Below, one piece after another: positions 1 to 8,706 of a stretch of DNA of 64,000 nt. Within the stretch, counting starts at the first letter, position 1. Each line of letters begins with the position of its first letter. This stretch comes from Pseudomonas extremorientalis (GTDB taxonomy: Bacteria > Pseudomonadota > Gammaproteobacteria > Pseudomonadales > Pseudomonadaceae): positions 109,745-173,744 of the forward strand of contig NZ_MDGK01000063.1 of NCBI RefSeq assembly GCF_001870465.1, written 5' to 3'. Position numbers and translations under genes: made by a program. The notes below the pieces were generated by a model. It saw nothing but the letters and a program-made list of their open reading frames with translations. It did no database searches and was not told where the DNA came from.

Positions 1-248
1 TCTGGATGAGCTACATGGGCGCAGCTTTGAAGGACAAGCCGCCGCACACCCAGCCGGAGCCGGAAGGCATCCTCAGCCTGCGCATCGACCCGATCAGTGG
101 CCGTGCGGCCTCGCCAAGCACACCGAATGCGTACTTCGAACTGTTCAAGAGCGAAGACACGCCGCCGTCGGTCAATGAGCTGGGCAATGGCGTTGCACCG
201 GGTAGCCCGCTGCCGGCGGATGAGGCGGCGCCGATCGATCTGTTCTAG
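1..248 (+). CDS. ponA: Penicillin-binding protein 1A, C-terminal end (partial)
   Basis: Only the last 81 codons are inside the window; the frame enters at base 3 and stops with TAG at 246-248. The tail (WMSYMGAALKDKP, then EGILSLRIDP and a Pro/Glu-rich end) is the typical C-terminus of the Pseudomonas bifunctional class A PBP, an inner-membrane transglycosylase/transpeptidase that polymerises and cross-links peptidoglycan. The catalytic domains lie upstream of the window. Being next to a convergent maeB matches the conserved Pseudomonas order ponA-maeB. Identification rests on the tail and the context. Confidence 0.8.
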   Translation, partial: WMSYMGAALKDKPPHTQPEPEGILSLRIDPISGRAASPSTPNAYFELFKSEDTPPSVNELGNGVAPGSPLPADEAAPIDLF

Positions 249-276
249 TGAGATTTATGGCCTGAAACAGATTCAA

Positions 277-367
277 TGTGGGAGCGGGCTTGCCCGCGAT
301 TGCGGTGTGTCAGGCGCCACATGAGCTGATTGATCCATCGCTATCGCGGGCAAGCCCGCTCCCACAC
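277..367. repeat. REPIN (paired inverted REP elements)
   Basis: Two inverted copies of a palindromic unit (GTGGGAGCGGGCTTGCCCGC and its complement) at about 277-300 and 343-367 are separated by about 40 bases. This is the REP doublet typical of fluorescens-group Pseudomonas. It lies in the gap between the convergent ponA and maeB genes. Confidence 0.8.
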
Positions 368-397
368 TTGGGTCTCCACAAGGCCCAAGTGAATCGC

Positions 398-438
398 CAC
401 AAAAAAGCCCCGACTCGCGAGAGCCGGGGCTTTTTGTG
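398..438 (-). terminator. Rho-independent terminator, maeB (possibly bidirectional)
   Basis: A GC-rich hairpin (GCCCCGACTC pairing with GAGCCGGGGC, one mismatch) is flanked by A6 on the left and T5 on the right, so it can terminate in both directions. It lies just beyond the maeB stop codon, between two convergent genes. Confidence 0.75.
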
Positions 439-454
439 GGTGCGCTACAACGGC

Positions 455-1723
455 TTAGCCGTTGAACACATCATCCACGCTTTTCAGCGGGTAGTGCTTC
501 GGATACGGCAGGGTGGCCACGCCGGTCTCGATGGCGGCCTTGGCCACGGCATCGGAGATCAGGGTGATCAGGCGCTTGTCCATTGGTTTCGGGATGATGT
601 ACTCACGACCGAATTCCAGCTTGGCGCCACCGTAGGCGTCGCACACGTCCTGAGGCACCGGCAGCTTGGCCAGTTCACGCAGGGCATTGGCGGCAGCCAC
701 TTTCATCTCTTCGTTGATGCGCTTGGCGCGCACATCCAGGGCGCCACGGAAGATGAACGGGAAGCCCAGTACGTTGTTGACCTGGTTCGGGTAGTCCGAA
801 CGGCCGGTGGCCATGATCACGTCGCTGCGGGTGGCGTGAGCCAGTTCCGGCGAGATCTCCGGGTCCGGGTTGGAGCAGGCGAACACGATCGGGTTGGCCG
901 CCATGGACTTGAGGCCTTCGGCGCTCAGCAGGTTCGGGCCGGACAGGCCGACGAACACGTCTGCACCGTCGAGGGCGTCAGCCAGGGTGCGCTTGTCGGT
1001 GGCGTGGGCAAACATCGCCTTGTACTGGTTCAGGTCGGTACGCTCGGACTGGACCACACCCTTGCTGTCGACCATGAAGATGTTTTCCAGCTTGGCGCCC
1101 ATGCTCACCAGCAACTTCATGCAGGAGATGGCCGCAGCGCCGGCGCCCAGGCAGACGATCTGCGCGTCAGCCAGGGTCTTGCCGGCGATTTCCAGGGCGT
1201 TGATCATGCCGGCCGCGGTAACGATCGCGGTGCCGTGCTGGTCATCGTGGAATACCGGAATGTCGCACTGTTCGATCAGGGCCTTTTCGATCTCGAAGCA
1301 CTCAGGTGCCTTGATGTCTTCCAGGTTGATGCCACCGAAGGTGATGGAAATGCGCTTGACCGTGTCGATGAAAGCCTGCGGGCTTTCGGAGTCGACTTCG
1401 ATGTCGAAAACGTCGATGCCGGCAAAGCGCTTGAACAGCACGCCCTTGCCTTCCATGACTGGCTTGGAGGCCAATGGACCGAGGTTGCCCAGGCCGAGAA
1501 TCGCGGTGCCATCGGAAATCACTGCAACCAGGTTGCCTTTGCCGGTGTACTTGTACGCCAGTTCGGGGTCGCGGGCGATTTCACGTACGGGCTCGGCAAC
1601 ACCAGGGCTGTAGGCCAGCGACAGGTCGCGGGCGGTGGCAGTGGCCTTGGTGAGCTCTACACTCAGCTTTCCTGGACGAGGATGGGCATGATATTCGAGA
1701 GCGGCAGTTTTCAAATCAGACAT
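455..1723 (-). CDS. maeB: Malic enzyme, short form without phosphotransacetylase domain
   Basis: The 422-residue protein oxidatively decarboxylates malate to pyruvate, probably using NADP, in the cytoplasm, linking the TCA cycle to pyruvate and NADPH supply. Visible family features are the N-terminal AYSPGVAEP segment with the catalytic Tyr, the GKGVLFKRFAGIDVF segment with the catalytic Lys, FHDDQHGTA at the metal site, and the nucleotide-binding loop LGAGAAAIS near residue 195. The fused phosphotransacetylase domain of E. coli MaeB is absent; the short form is normal in Pseudomonas, so this is not a truncation. It is monocistronic, convergent with ponA, and followed by a hairpin terminator. 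Confidence 0.93.
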   Translation of the reverse strand: MSDLKTAALEYHAHPRPGKLSVELTKATATARDLSLAYSPGVAEPVREIARDPELAYKYTGKGNLVAVISDGTAILGLGNLGPLASKPVMEGKGVLFKRFAGIDVFDIEVDSESPQAFIDTVKRISITFGGINLEDIKAPECFEIEKALIEQCDIPVFHDDQHGTAIVTAAGMINALEIAGKTLADAQIVCLGAGAAAISCMKLLVSMGAKLENIFMVDSKGVVQSERTDLNQYKAMFAHATDKRTLADALDGADVFVGLSGPNLLSAEGLKSMAANPIVFACSNPDPEISPELAHATRSDVIMATGRSDYPNQVNNVLGFPFIFRGALDVRAKRINEEMKVAAANALRELAKLPVPQDVCDAYGGAKLEFGREYIIPKPMDKRLITLISDAVAKAAIETGVATLPYPKHYPLKSVDDVFNG

Positions 1724-1904
1724 ATCGGCATTCCGCTTTTACTGTTGGTCGACGGACCGCCGAGGATACGCGTGTCGCAAAGTCCCTACAAGACTGGGTA
1801 GTCACAGGTGTCAAGGCCCCAAAACGCCGTACTTTGGTCTAAGGCCACGGGATACAAGGGGTTAACTGTTCACAATCGAATAAAAAAATGTCTACAATTT
1901 TTTA

Positions 1905-2710
1905 TTAATCAGCCAATTTGAGCATGCTGGGGTCGGTCAGCGGCAGCAACCAACGTGCCTGGCCGTTTTTCCGGCCACCCCGTTTGGATCGATCCTGCAC
2001 CCAGCCACGGGCTTCGACTGCCCTGCCTTGCAGACCACTGAGCAATACGGAGTCGAACCGGCGGGCGAGTTCGGGTGCAATGCGTAATACCAGTGAACCC
2101 TGCAACTCGATCCAGATTCCACCACGATTGCGTTCGACCTTGCTCACTCGGCCGCTGACCAGGGCGAAGCCGGACTGCTTGAGTTGCGCCACGCCTTGCA
2201 CGGGTGACGGCTGCCATACGCCCAAACGCGCGTCACGGGCGCTGTCCTCCGCAGCTTTCTGGCAAGCGACAAGATCGACATTGGGCGCGACCCCCACCTG
2301 AAACCCCAGGCCTTCGGCCAGCAGTTGCGCCTCAAGGTTCTTTCCATCAGCGCTGTAGAGGTGGGCCAAGGTACGGCCGTAGCGGTCCTTGCTCTCGCGC
2401 CCCGGCACCAAGCCAACCCGGCCGCCACTGGCCTCAACCAACACCTGCAAACGCTGGCGAGCCGCGACGGCGTAGGGCTCGTCGGAGCGGCCTTGCTTGC
2501 CGGTTTCCGGGGCATTGAGACCGATCATCCGCACACTGCGGCCATCCTTCAGGCGCACGGTGTCGCATCCACCACACGTTGCACCTCCACCCGGGCCAAG
2601 GCGGACGGCGCGGGGCACGACACGTCGGCCTGGGCGACTGAAAGCCAAATCCCAGGCACAAAAAAGGCGCCCACACGGGACGCCTTTTTCAACAGCTGGC
2701 AAAAGCCCAT
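1905..2710 (-). pseudogene. Secreted thermonuclease-like (SNase family) gene with a frameshift
   Basis: A secreted staphylococcal-nuclease-type protein is recognisable in two frames. From ATG at 2710 one frame gives a signal peptide (MGFCQLLKKASRVGAFFVPG, then IWLSVAQA) and a short mature start, DVSCPAPSALARVEVQRVVD, then stops. The other frame resumes with DTVRLKDGRSVRMIGLNAPE and runs to 1905, including DRYGRTLAHLY. The Arg of VRM, the Glu of APE and the Arg of GRT match the catalytic trio of the family. The join is at about 2564-2568, where GATGCGACACC stands in place of the expected GATGGCGACACC: one G is missing inside the conserved VDGDT motif. A longer frame starting at 2792 merely reads through rpmE in another phase. 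It is either a true pseudogene or an assembly/sequencing error. Confidence 0.75.
2659..2690 (-). terminator. Rho-independent terminator of rpmE, inside the nuclease 5' coding end
   Basis: On the minus strand AAAAAGGCG pairs with CGCCTTTTT, with an inner CCC/GGG pair, and ends in T6. It lies 35 bases after the rpmE stop, but 20 bases inside the nuclease reading frame that begins at 2710. Confidence 0.8.
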
Positions 2711-2724
2711 AAGGCTTTTGAGCC

Positions 2725-2958
2725 TTACTCTGCTGGAGTAGCAGCAGGCTTCTTGCCGAAAGCACCAAAGCGATCTGCGAAGCGCTGTACACGGCCGCCG
2801 GTGTCCAGAGTTTTCTGCTTACCGGTGTAGAACGGGTGGCACTCGTTGCATACGTCAGTACCCAGTGGCTTGCACAGGTTCGAACGGGTTTCGAACTTGT
2901 TGCCGCAGCTGCAGGTGACTTCGATGGTTTCGTACGCTGGATGGATATCGGCTTTCAT
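2725..2958 (-). CDS. rpmE: 50S ribosomal protein L31, zinc-binding form
   Basis: The 77-residue protein begins MKADIHPAYETIEV, the standard L31 start. The ATG at 2958 follows a good ribosome site (GAGGAAG). Four cysteines (TCSCG at residues 16 and 18, VCNEC at 37 and 40) form the zinc site of the C+ type, which is replaced by a cysteine-free paralogue under zinc limitation in many bacteria. The Ala/Pro-rich tail is normal for Pseudomonas. It is divergent from priA and ends in a strong hairpin terminator. Confidence 0.95.
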   Translation of the reverse strand: MKADIHPAYETIEVTCSCGNKFETRSNLCKPLGTDVCNECHPFYTGKQKTLDTGGRVQRFADRFGAFGKKPAATPAE

Positions 2959-3173
2959 GGCACTTCCTCGGGCTAGCGTGCCGCCACTCGACACTATTGT
3001 CGAATACCGCACGTAATTAGGCCGCGGATTCTACCAGACCTTTTCAATCACGCAAGCTGCACATCTGGCTGAAAACCTCCTTTCATCAGAAAACCGTGGC
3101 ATACCCAAGCCCTCCCGGCTCTGCTAGGCTCCCGCCCCTGCGCCACCGCCTGCCTTTATATGAGACTCCTCGC

Positions 3174-5393
3174 GTGCCCGACGCCATTCTGCGCCTCGCC
3201 CTGCCTTCGCCCCTGCGCCGCCTGTTCGATTACCGGGCGCCGGCCGGCGTACTGCGGGCGCAGTTGCAACCGGGCATGCGTGTGCGTGTGCCGTTCGGGC
3301 GGCGTGAGATGATCGGCATTCTGGTTGAAGTCACCGACCACAGCGAAGTGCCGGCCGAAAAACTCAAGCCCGCGCTGGCCATTCTCGACACCACCCCTCC
3401 ACTGCCACCCGCGCTGTTCAAGCTGTGCCTGTGGACCGCTCAGTATTACCAGCACAGCCTGGGCGATACGTTGAGCTGGGCCTTGCCGGTGCTGCTGCGC
3501 CAGGGCGAACTGGCCGAAGCGCGTCAGGAGCGCTTCTGGTCGATGGTGCCCGGCGCGCGCCTCGACGACCCGCGCATCGCCCGTGCCCCACGCCAACGTG
3601 AAGCACTGGCCACGCTGGCGCAGCATCCCCATGGCGTGGCTCATCAACTGCTGAGCAAGCTGATGCTGAGCAAAGACAGCCTCGACCTGCTGCTTGCAAA
3701 AGGCCTGGTACAGGTGGAAATCCGCAAGCACGCCCCTGACGCCCGCCACGAACACTGGCTGGCCCAGCCGGAATTGCCGCTGAACACCGAGCAACGCGCC
3801 GCCTACGAAGCGATCCGAGCAGGCTTCGACAGTTTCCACGCTTTCCTGCTGGCCGGCGTCACGGGCAGCGGCAAGACCGAAGTCTATTTGCAGTTGATCC
3901 GCGAAACCCTGCAAGCCGGCAAACAGGCGCTGGTGCTGATCCCCGAGATCAACCTCGGCCCGCAGACCCTGGCGCGCTTCGAGCAGCGTTTCAATGCGCG
4001 TATTGCGCTGGTGCATTCGGCGGTCAACGACCGCGAGCGCCTGGAGTCCTGGCTGGCAGCGCGGGATGGCGAGGCCGACATTATTATCGGCACCCGTTCG
4101 GCGCTGTTCACCCCGATGAAAAACCCCGGGCTGATTATCATCGACGAGGAACACGACGGCTCCTATAAACAGCAGGAAGGCCTGCGCTACAACGCCCGCG
4201 ACCTGGCGCTGGTGCGCGCTCGCCAGGAAGACATCCCGATTGTGCTGGGCTCGGCCACGCCGTCCCTGGAAAGCCTGCACAACGCCTACACCGGCCGTTA
4301 CGGCCTCTTGCGCCTCAACGAACGGGCGGGCGGCGCCAAGCAACCACGTTTCCTGCGCCTGGACGTCAAAAGCCGCCCGCTGGACAGCGGTATTTCCGGG
4401 CCAATGCAACAAGCCATCGGCCAGACCCTCGCCGCTGGCCAGCAGGTGCTGGTGTTCCTCAATCGGCGCGGCTTTGCGCCGACGCTGCTGTGCCATGACT
4501 GCGGCTGGATGTCCGAGTGCGAGCGCTGCGACGCGCGCATGACGGTGCACCAGCGCCACGGCGAACTGCGCTGCCACCACTGCGGCCATGTGGAGCGGGT
4601 GCCGCGCCATTGCCCGCAGTGCGGCAAAGTCGACCTGCGACCGGTCGGCGCAGGCACCGAGCGCGCCGAGGAACGCCTGGGCATCCTGTTCCCGGATTAC
4701 CCGGTGCTGCGGGTCGACCGTGACAGCACGTCGCGCAAAGACGCGATGAACCAGCTGTTCGCCACCATCCAGAAAGGCCAGCCGTGCATCCTCATCGGCA
4801 CGCAGATGCTTGCCAAGGGGCATCACTTTCCACGGGTGACCCTGGTGTCGATCCTGGATGCGGACGGTGGGCTGTTCTCCGGGGATTTCCGTGCCAGCGA
4901 GCGCATGGCGCAGTTGATCGTGCAGGTTGCGGGCCGCGCAGGGCGTGCCGAGGAGCCAGGCCGAGTGATTATCCAGACGCACCTGGCCGACCATCCGCTG
5001 CTGATCCAGCTCACCGAGCAAGGCTACTTCGCCTTCGCCGAACAGGCCCTGAGCGAACGTCGCGCCGCCGGCCTGCCGCCGTTTTCCCACCTGGCACTGC
5101 TACGCGCCGAAGCGCACAAGCCGGGGCAGGCCGAAGGTTTCCTGGATGAAGCGTGCAGCGCGGCCGAACGTTTGCTTGGCGAACTGGGTCTGAGCGGCAT
5201 CGAACTGCTCGGCCCGGTGCCTGCGCCCATGGAGCGCCGCGCCGGGCGCTATCGCGCTCAGCTACTCTTGCAGGCAACCTCCCGCGCACCGCTGCATCGG
5301 CTATTAAGTAGCTGGTTGCTTGCCCTGGAGCAAATGCCCAGCGGCCGGCAAGTGCGATGGTCGTTGGACGTAGACCCGGTAGATTTGTATTAA
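3174..5393 (+). CDS. priA: Primosomal protein N', replication restart helicase PriA
   Basis: The superfamily 2 DNA helicase recognises stalled forks and reloads the replisome. GTG at 3174 is chosen because MPDAILRLALPSPLRRLFDY is the family N-terminus; the upstream in-frame stretch does not look like protein. Order of parts: N-terminal DNA-binding domain (about 1-105), Walker A GVTGSGKTEVY near 227-236, DEEH box, the SATPSLES motif, an eight-cysteine zinc region (CHDCGWMSECERCD, then CHHCG and CPQCG) and the helicase C-terminal region with AGRAGRAEEPG. The length, 739 residues, is normal. Confidence 0.96.
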   Translation: MPDAILRLALPSPLRRLFDYRAPAGVLRAQLQPGMRVRVPFGRREMIGILVEVTDHSEVPAEKLKPALAILDTTPPLPPALFKLCLWTAQYYQHSLGDTLSWALPVLLRQGELAEARQERFWSMVPGARLDDPRIARAPRQREALATLAQHPHGVAHQLLSKLMLSKDSLDLLLAKGLVQVEIRKHAPDARHEHWLAQPELPLNTEQRAAYEAIRAGFDSFHAFLLAGVTGSGKTEVYLQLIRETLQAGKQALVLIPEINLGPQTLARFEQRFNARIALVHSAVNDRERLESWLAARDGEADIIIGTRSALFTPMKNPGLIIIDEEHDGSYKQQEGLRYNARDLALVRARQEDIPIVLGSATPSLESLHNAYTGRYGLLRLNERAGGAKQPRFLRLDVKSRPLDSGISGPMQQAIGQTLAAGQQVLVFLNRRGFAPTLLCHDCGWMSECERCDARMTVHQRHGELRCHHCGHVERVPRHCPQCGKVDLRPVGAGTERAEERLGILFPDYPVLRVDRDSTSRKDAMNQLFATIQKGQPCILIGTQMLAKGHHFPRVTLVSILDADGGLFSGDFRASERMAQLIVQVAGRAGRAEEPGRVIIQTHLADHPLLIQLTEQGYFAFAEQALSERRAAGLPPFSHLALLRAEAHKPGQAEGFLDEACSAAERLLGELGLSGIELLGPVPAPMERRAGRYRAQLLLQATSRAPLHRLLSSWLLALEQMPSGRQVRWSLDVDPVDLY

Positions 5394-5503
5394 CCCTGGC
5401 CACAGGTCCCGCGAAGGTTGGCAAGCCCGCCCTCGCCACGGATAATGCCCAGTTTTTCCACCTGCGCATCGCGCGCCGCCGCTTGCGGTCGAAAGAGAAC
5501 ACC

Positions 5504-7240
5504 ATGAAAGACACCATTCGCCAGCTGATCCAACAAGCCCTCACCCAACTCGTCAACGAAGGTGTGTTGCCTGAAGGCCTGTCGCCGGCGATCCAGGTGG
5601 AAAACACCCGCGACAAGACCCACGGTGACTTCGCCAGCAACATTGCGATGATGCTGTCCAAGCCGGCCGGCATGAAACCGCGCGACCTGGCGGAAAAAAT
5701 CATCGCCGCGCTGCCGGCCGACGAAAGCGTCACCAAGGCCGAAATCGCCGGCCCCGGTTTTATCAACTTCTTCCAGAACACCCAGGCCCTGGCTTCGCGC
5801 CTGGATGCAGCCCTGGCCGACGCCAGGATCGGCGTGCTCAAGGCCGGCCCGCTGCAGCGCGTGGTCATCGACCTGTCGGCACCGAACCTGGCCAAAGAGA
5901 TGCACGTGGGCCACCTGCGCTCCACCATCATCGGCGATGGCGTGGCGCGGGTGCTGGAGTTCCTCGGCGACAGCGTGATCCGTCAGAACCACGTGGGCGA
6001 CTGGGGCACCCAGTTCGGCATGCTGATGGCTTACCTGCAAGAAAACCCGATCACCAGCAACGAGCTGTCGGACCTGGAAAACTTCTACCGCGCCGCCAAG
6101 AAGCGCTTCGACGAATCCGAAGAGTTCGCCGACCGCGCCCGTGGCCTGGTGGTCAAACTGCAAGCCGGTGACGAGGAATGCCTGGCGCTGTGGAACCGTT
6201 TCCGTGAGATCTCGCTGTCGCACTGCCAGGAAATCTACGATCTGCTCAACGTCAAGCTGACCATGGCCGACGTGATGGGCGAAAGCGCCTACAACGACGA
6301 CCTGATCAACGTGGTCAACGACCTCAAGGCCCAGGGCCTGCTGGTGGAGAGCAACGGCGCGCAATGCGTGTTCCTCGAAGAATTCAAGACCGCCGACGGC
6401 GAGCCGCTGCCGGTGATCATCGTCAAGGCCGATGGCGGCTATCTGTATGCCACCACCGACCTGGCGGCCGTGCGCTACCGCAGTGGGGTGCTCAAGGCCG
6501 ACCGTGCGCTGTATTTCGTCGACCAGCGCCAGGCCCTGCACTTCCAGCAAGTGTTCGAAGTGGCACGCCGCGCGGGCTTCGTCACCCACCCGATGCACAT
6601 GGAACACATGGGCTTCGGCACCATGAACGGCGCCGATGGCCGCCCGTTCAAGACCCGTGACGGCGGCACCGTGAAGCTGATCGACCTGCTGACCGAAGCC
6701 CAGGAACGTGCCTACAACCTGGTGAAGGAAAAGAACCCGGAACTGGCCGAGGCCGACCTGCGCAACATCGCCCGCGTGGTAGGCATTGGTGCGGTGAAAT
6801 ACGCCGACCTGTCCAAGCACCGCACCAGCGACTACAGCTTCAACTTCGAGCTGATGCTCAACTTCGAAGGCAACACCGCACCGTACCTGCTTTACGCCTA
6901 CACCCGCGTGGCCGGCGTGTTCCGCAAGCGGGGCAAGGACTTCAGCGAAGTTGAAGGGCACATCGTGCTGGACGCCCCGCACGAGCAGGAACTGGCCGCC
7001 AAGCTGGCGCAATTCGGCGAAGTGCTGAACAGCGTCGGCGAAAAAGGCACGCCGCACATCCTGTGCACCTACCTGTACGAAGTCGCCGGCCTGTTCTCCA
7101 GCTTCTACGAGAACTGCCCGATCCTGACTGCCGACGACGAAGCCCAGAAGCAAAGCCGCCTGCGCCTCGCCGCCCTGGCTGGACGGACCCTCAAGCAAGG
7201 CCTGGAACTGTTGGGCCTGGAAACACTGGAGCGTATGTAA
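5504..7240 (+). CDS. argS: Arginyl-tRNA synthetase
   Basis: The class I synthetase attaches arginine to tRNA-Arg. ATG at 5504 gives the usual MKDTIRQLIQQAL start and 578 residues. The N-terminal add-1 domain is followed by the signature DLSAPNLAKEMHVGHLRST containing the HIGH box (HVGH); there is no canonical KMSK, as is usual for bacterial ArgS, where FKTRDGGTVKL occupies that place. The C-terminal DALR anticodon-binding domain ends at LGLETLERM. It lies between priA and a SPOR protein, as elsewhere in Pseudomonas, and is probably co-transcribed with the next gene (1-base gap). Confidence 0.97.
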   Translation: MKDTIRQLIQQALTQLVNEGVLPEGLSPAIQVENTRDKTHGDFASNIAMMLSKPAGMKPRDLAEKIIAALPADESVTKAEIAGPGFINFFQNTQALASRLDAALADARIGVLKAGPLQRVVIDLSAPNLAKEMHVGHLRSTIIGDGVARVLEFLGDSVIRQNHVGDWGTQFGMLMAYLQENPITSNELSDLENFYRAAKKRFDESEEFADRARGLVVKLQAGDEECLALWNRFREISLSHCQEIYDLLNVKLTMADVMGESAYNDDLINVVNDLKAQGLLVESNGAQCVFLEEFKTADGEPLPVIIVKADGGYLYATTDLAAVRYRSGVLKADRALYFVDQRQALHFQQVFEVARRAGFVTHPMHMEHMGFGTMNGADGRPFKTRDGGTVKLIDLLTEAQERAYNLVKEKNPELAEADLRNIARVVGIGAVKYADLSKHRTSDYSFNFELMLNFEGNTAPYLLYAYTRVAGVFRKRGKDFSEVEGHIVLDAPHEQELAAKLAQFGEVLNSVGEKGTPHILCTYLYEVAGLFSSFYENCPILTADDEAQKQSRLRLAALAGRTLKQGLELLGLETLERM

Positions 7241-7241
7241 G

Positions 7242-7943
7242 TTGGCTGCCAAGAAAAAACCTGCACCCAAGCGCGGCGCCAGCCGCTATCAGGCCCCGGC
7301 GAAGAAGCCGATCCCGGGCTGGTTGTGGATGGCGATCGGCCTCACCGTCGGCGCGTTTATCGTATTCCTGATGAAACTGGATCCGGGCAAGGGCGATGAC
7401 GTCAAACGGGTCAAGCAGGAGCAACAGAAGGCCACGAAAATGGCTGAAGCCAACAAGACTGCGCCGAGCCCGACCGCTCCGGTAAAGCCGAAGTACGACT
7501 TCTACACGCTGTTGCCCGAATCGGAAGTGATCGTGCCGCCGGACGCCGTGCCGGAGAAAACCCTGCCGACGCCGCAAGTGCCGACCACCCCGGTCACCCC
7601 GGCGGAAGCCGCTAAAATCGACACAGCGCGCGCCCAGGCCGCATTGGCCGGGATCACCCCGCCGCCAGCACCGCCGGTGGCCGAAACCAAGGCCGCGCCA
7701 GTGACCAAGTTCTTCCTGCAAGCGGGCTCGTTCCCCAAACAGGCGGATGCGGACCGCGTGCGGGCGCAGATCATTCTGCTGGGCCAGTCGGTGACAGTGG
7801 AGTCCGGCACTGTGAAGGATGCGACCTGGTATCGCGTACTGGTAGGACCGTTCAGCAACCGTGAACAGCTGACCGTGGCGCAAAAGCAATTGGCCGGCGC
7901 GGGTTTTAGCAACCTGTTGTTACAACAACGCCAGAGCCGCTGA
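7242..7943 (+). CDS. SPOR-domain inner-membrane protein
   Basis: The 233-residue protein has a short basic cytoplasmic N-terminus (AAKKKPAPKRGAS), one membrane span at about residues 28-46 (WLWMAIGLTVGAFIVFLM), a Lys/Pro/Ala-rich periplasmic linker, and a C-terminal SPOR domain (FFLQAGSFPKQADADRVRAQ to about 230) that binds denuded septal peptidoglycan. The FtsN-like architecture suggests a cell-division or wall-remodelling role, but the specific function is unknown. It starts with TTG at 7242, one base after the argS stop, so it is probably translated by coupling with argS. Confidence 0.85.
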   Translation: MAAKKKPAPKRGASRYQAPAKKPIPGWLWMAIGLTVGAFIVFLMKLDPGKGDDVKRVKQEQQKATKMAEANKTAPSPTAPVKPKYDFYTLLPESEVIVPPDAVPEKTLPTPQVPTTPVTPAEAAKIDTARAQAALAGITPPPAPPVAETKAAPVTKFFLQAGSFPKQADADRVRAQIILLGQSVTVESGTVKDATWYRVLVGPFSNREQLTVAQKQLAGAGFSNLLLQQRQSR

Positions 7944-7961
7944 CCTTCAGCCAACCTGGAT

Positions 7962-8000
7962 CAAATGTGGGAAGGGGGCTTGTCCCCTCCCACATTTGGT
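7962..8000. repeat. Single REP-type palindrome
   Basis: CAAATGTGGGAAGGGGGC and GTCCCCTCCCACATTTG form a long hairpin followed by GGTTTT. It is a solitary REP unit after the SPOR gene that may also act as its terminator. Confidence 0.65.
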
Positions 8001-8064
8001 TTTGCAGCGCTGTGGATGTGTGTCAGACCCTTGAGCACCACTCGTCCGCCATAACCCCCTATGG

Positions 8065-8091
8065 TTGAAATCCCCTCCGCCACCCCCATAT
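8065..8091 (+). promoter_or_regulatory. Putative sigma-32 (heat-shock) promoter for hslVU
   Basis: TTGAA (8065-8069), 14 bases, then CCCCATAT (8084-8091) matches the RpoH consensus CTTGAA-N13-17-CCCCATNT. It lies about 50 bases upstream of the hslV start. hslVU is a classic heat-shock operon, which supports the call. Confidence 0.7.
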
Positions 8092-8138
8092 GAGTTTCCA
8101 TCAGGGCATTTTCGCCCCGCTGCGTGGAGACTCTCCCC

Positions 8139-8669
8139 TTGACCACCATCGTTTCAGTACGTCGCCACGGCAAAGTCGTCATGGGCGGCGACGGCCAGGT
8201 TTCCCTGGGTAATACCGTGATGAAAGGCAACGCCAAGAAAGTGCGTCGCCTGTACCACGGCCAGGTTCTCGCGGGCTTTGCCGGCGCTACCGCCGACGCC
8301 TTCACCCTTTTCGAACGTTTCGAAGGCCAGTTGGAAAAACACCAGGGCCACCTCGTGCGCGCCGCAGTCGAACTCGCCAAAGAATGGCGCACCGACCGCT
8401 CCCTCAGCCGTCTGGAAGCCATGCTGGCCGTCGCCAACAAAGACGCGTCCCTGATCATCACCGGCAACGGCGATGTGGTTGAGCCCGAACATGGCCTGAT
8501 CGCCATGGGTTCCGGCGGTGGCTACGCCCAGGCGGCAGCCAGCGCACTGTTGAAGAAAACCGACCTGTCGGCCCGCGAAATCGTCGAGACTGCCCTGGGC
8601 ATCGCCGGCGATATCTGCGTGTTCACCAACCACAACTTCACCATTGAGGAGCAGGACCTCGCCGAGTAA
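8139..8669 (+). CDS. hslV: ATP-dependent protease HslVU, peptidase subunit HslV (ClpQ)
   Basis: This is the proteasome-like threonine peptidase that forms a double hexamer capped by HslU. TTG at 8139 is preferred over GTG at 8124: GGAGA at 8126-8130 sits at proper spacing, and this start leaves TTIVSVRRHGKVVMGGDGQ, so removal of the initiator Met exposes the catalytic Thr1. The 176 residues are the family length. MGGDGQVSLGNTVMK and GSGGGYAQAAASAL are typical. A heat-shock-type promoter precedes it and hslU follows after 37 bases. Confidence 0.95.
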   Translation: MTTIVSVRRHGKVVMGGDGQVSLGNTVMKGNAKKVRRLYHGQVLAGFAGATADAFTLFERFEGQLEKHQGHLVRAAVELAKEWRTDRSLSRLEAMLAVANKDASLIITGNGDVVEPEHGLIAMGSGGGYAQAAASALLKKTDLSAREIVETALGIAGDICVFTNHNFTIEEQDLAE

Positions 8670-8706
8670 GCCGTAGGCTTATTCCCGCTTGAGGCCGCCA
8701 AACATT

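Noticed and set aside
455..1723. Malic enzyme as a truncated MaeB missing its phosphotransacetylase domain
   Set aside because: The 422-residue short form is standard in Pseudomonas and the C-terminus is complete.
278..1801. Open frame of 507 codons on + antisense to maeB
   Set aside because: It is a mirror of the maeB codon pattern in GC-rich DNA, and the protein has no recognisable domain; maeB itself is a complete conserved enzyme.
1879..1906. AT-only inverted repeat AATAAAAAA/TTTTTTATT at the end of the nuclease gene
   Set aside because: The stem is A:T only and overlaps the stop codon; too weak to call a terminator with confidence.
1905..2792. Nuclease start at 2792
   Set aside because: That frame's upstream part reads through the rpmE end in the wrong phase; the signal peptide is in the other frame from ATG 2710, revealing the frameshift instead.
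3156..5090. Open frame of 644 codons on - antisense to priA
   Set aside because: Shadow of priA; no start context and no domain features.
5390..7270. Open frame of 626 codons on - antisense to argS
   Set aside because: Shadow of argS with Val/Gln/His-rich antisense composition.
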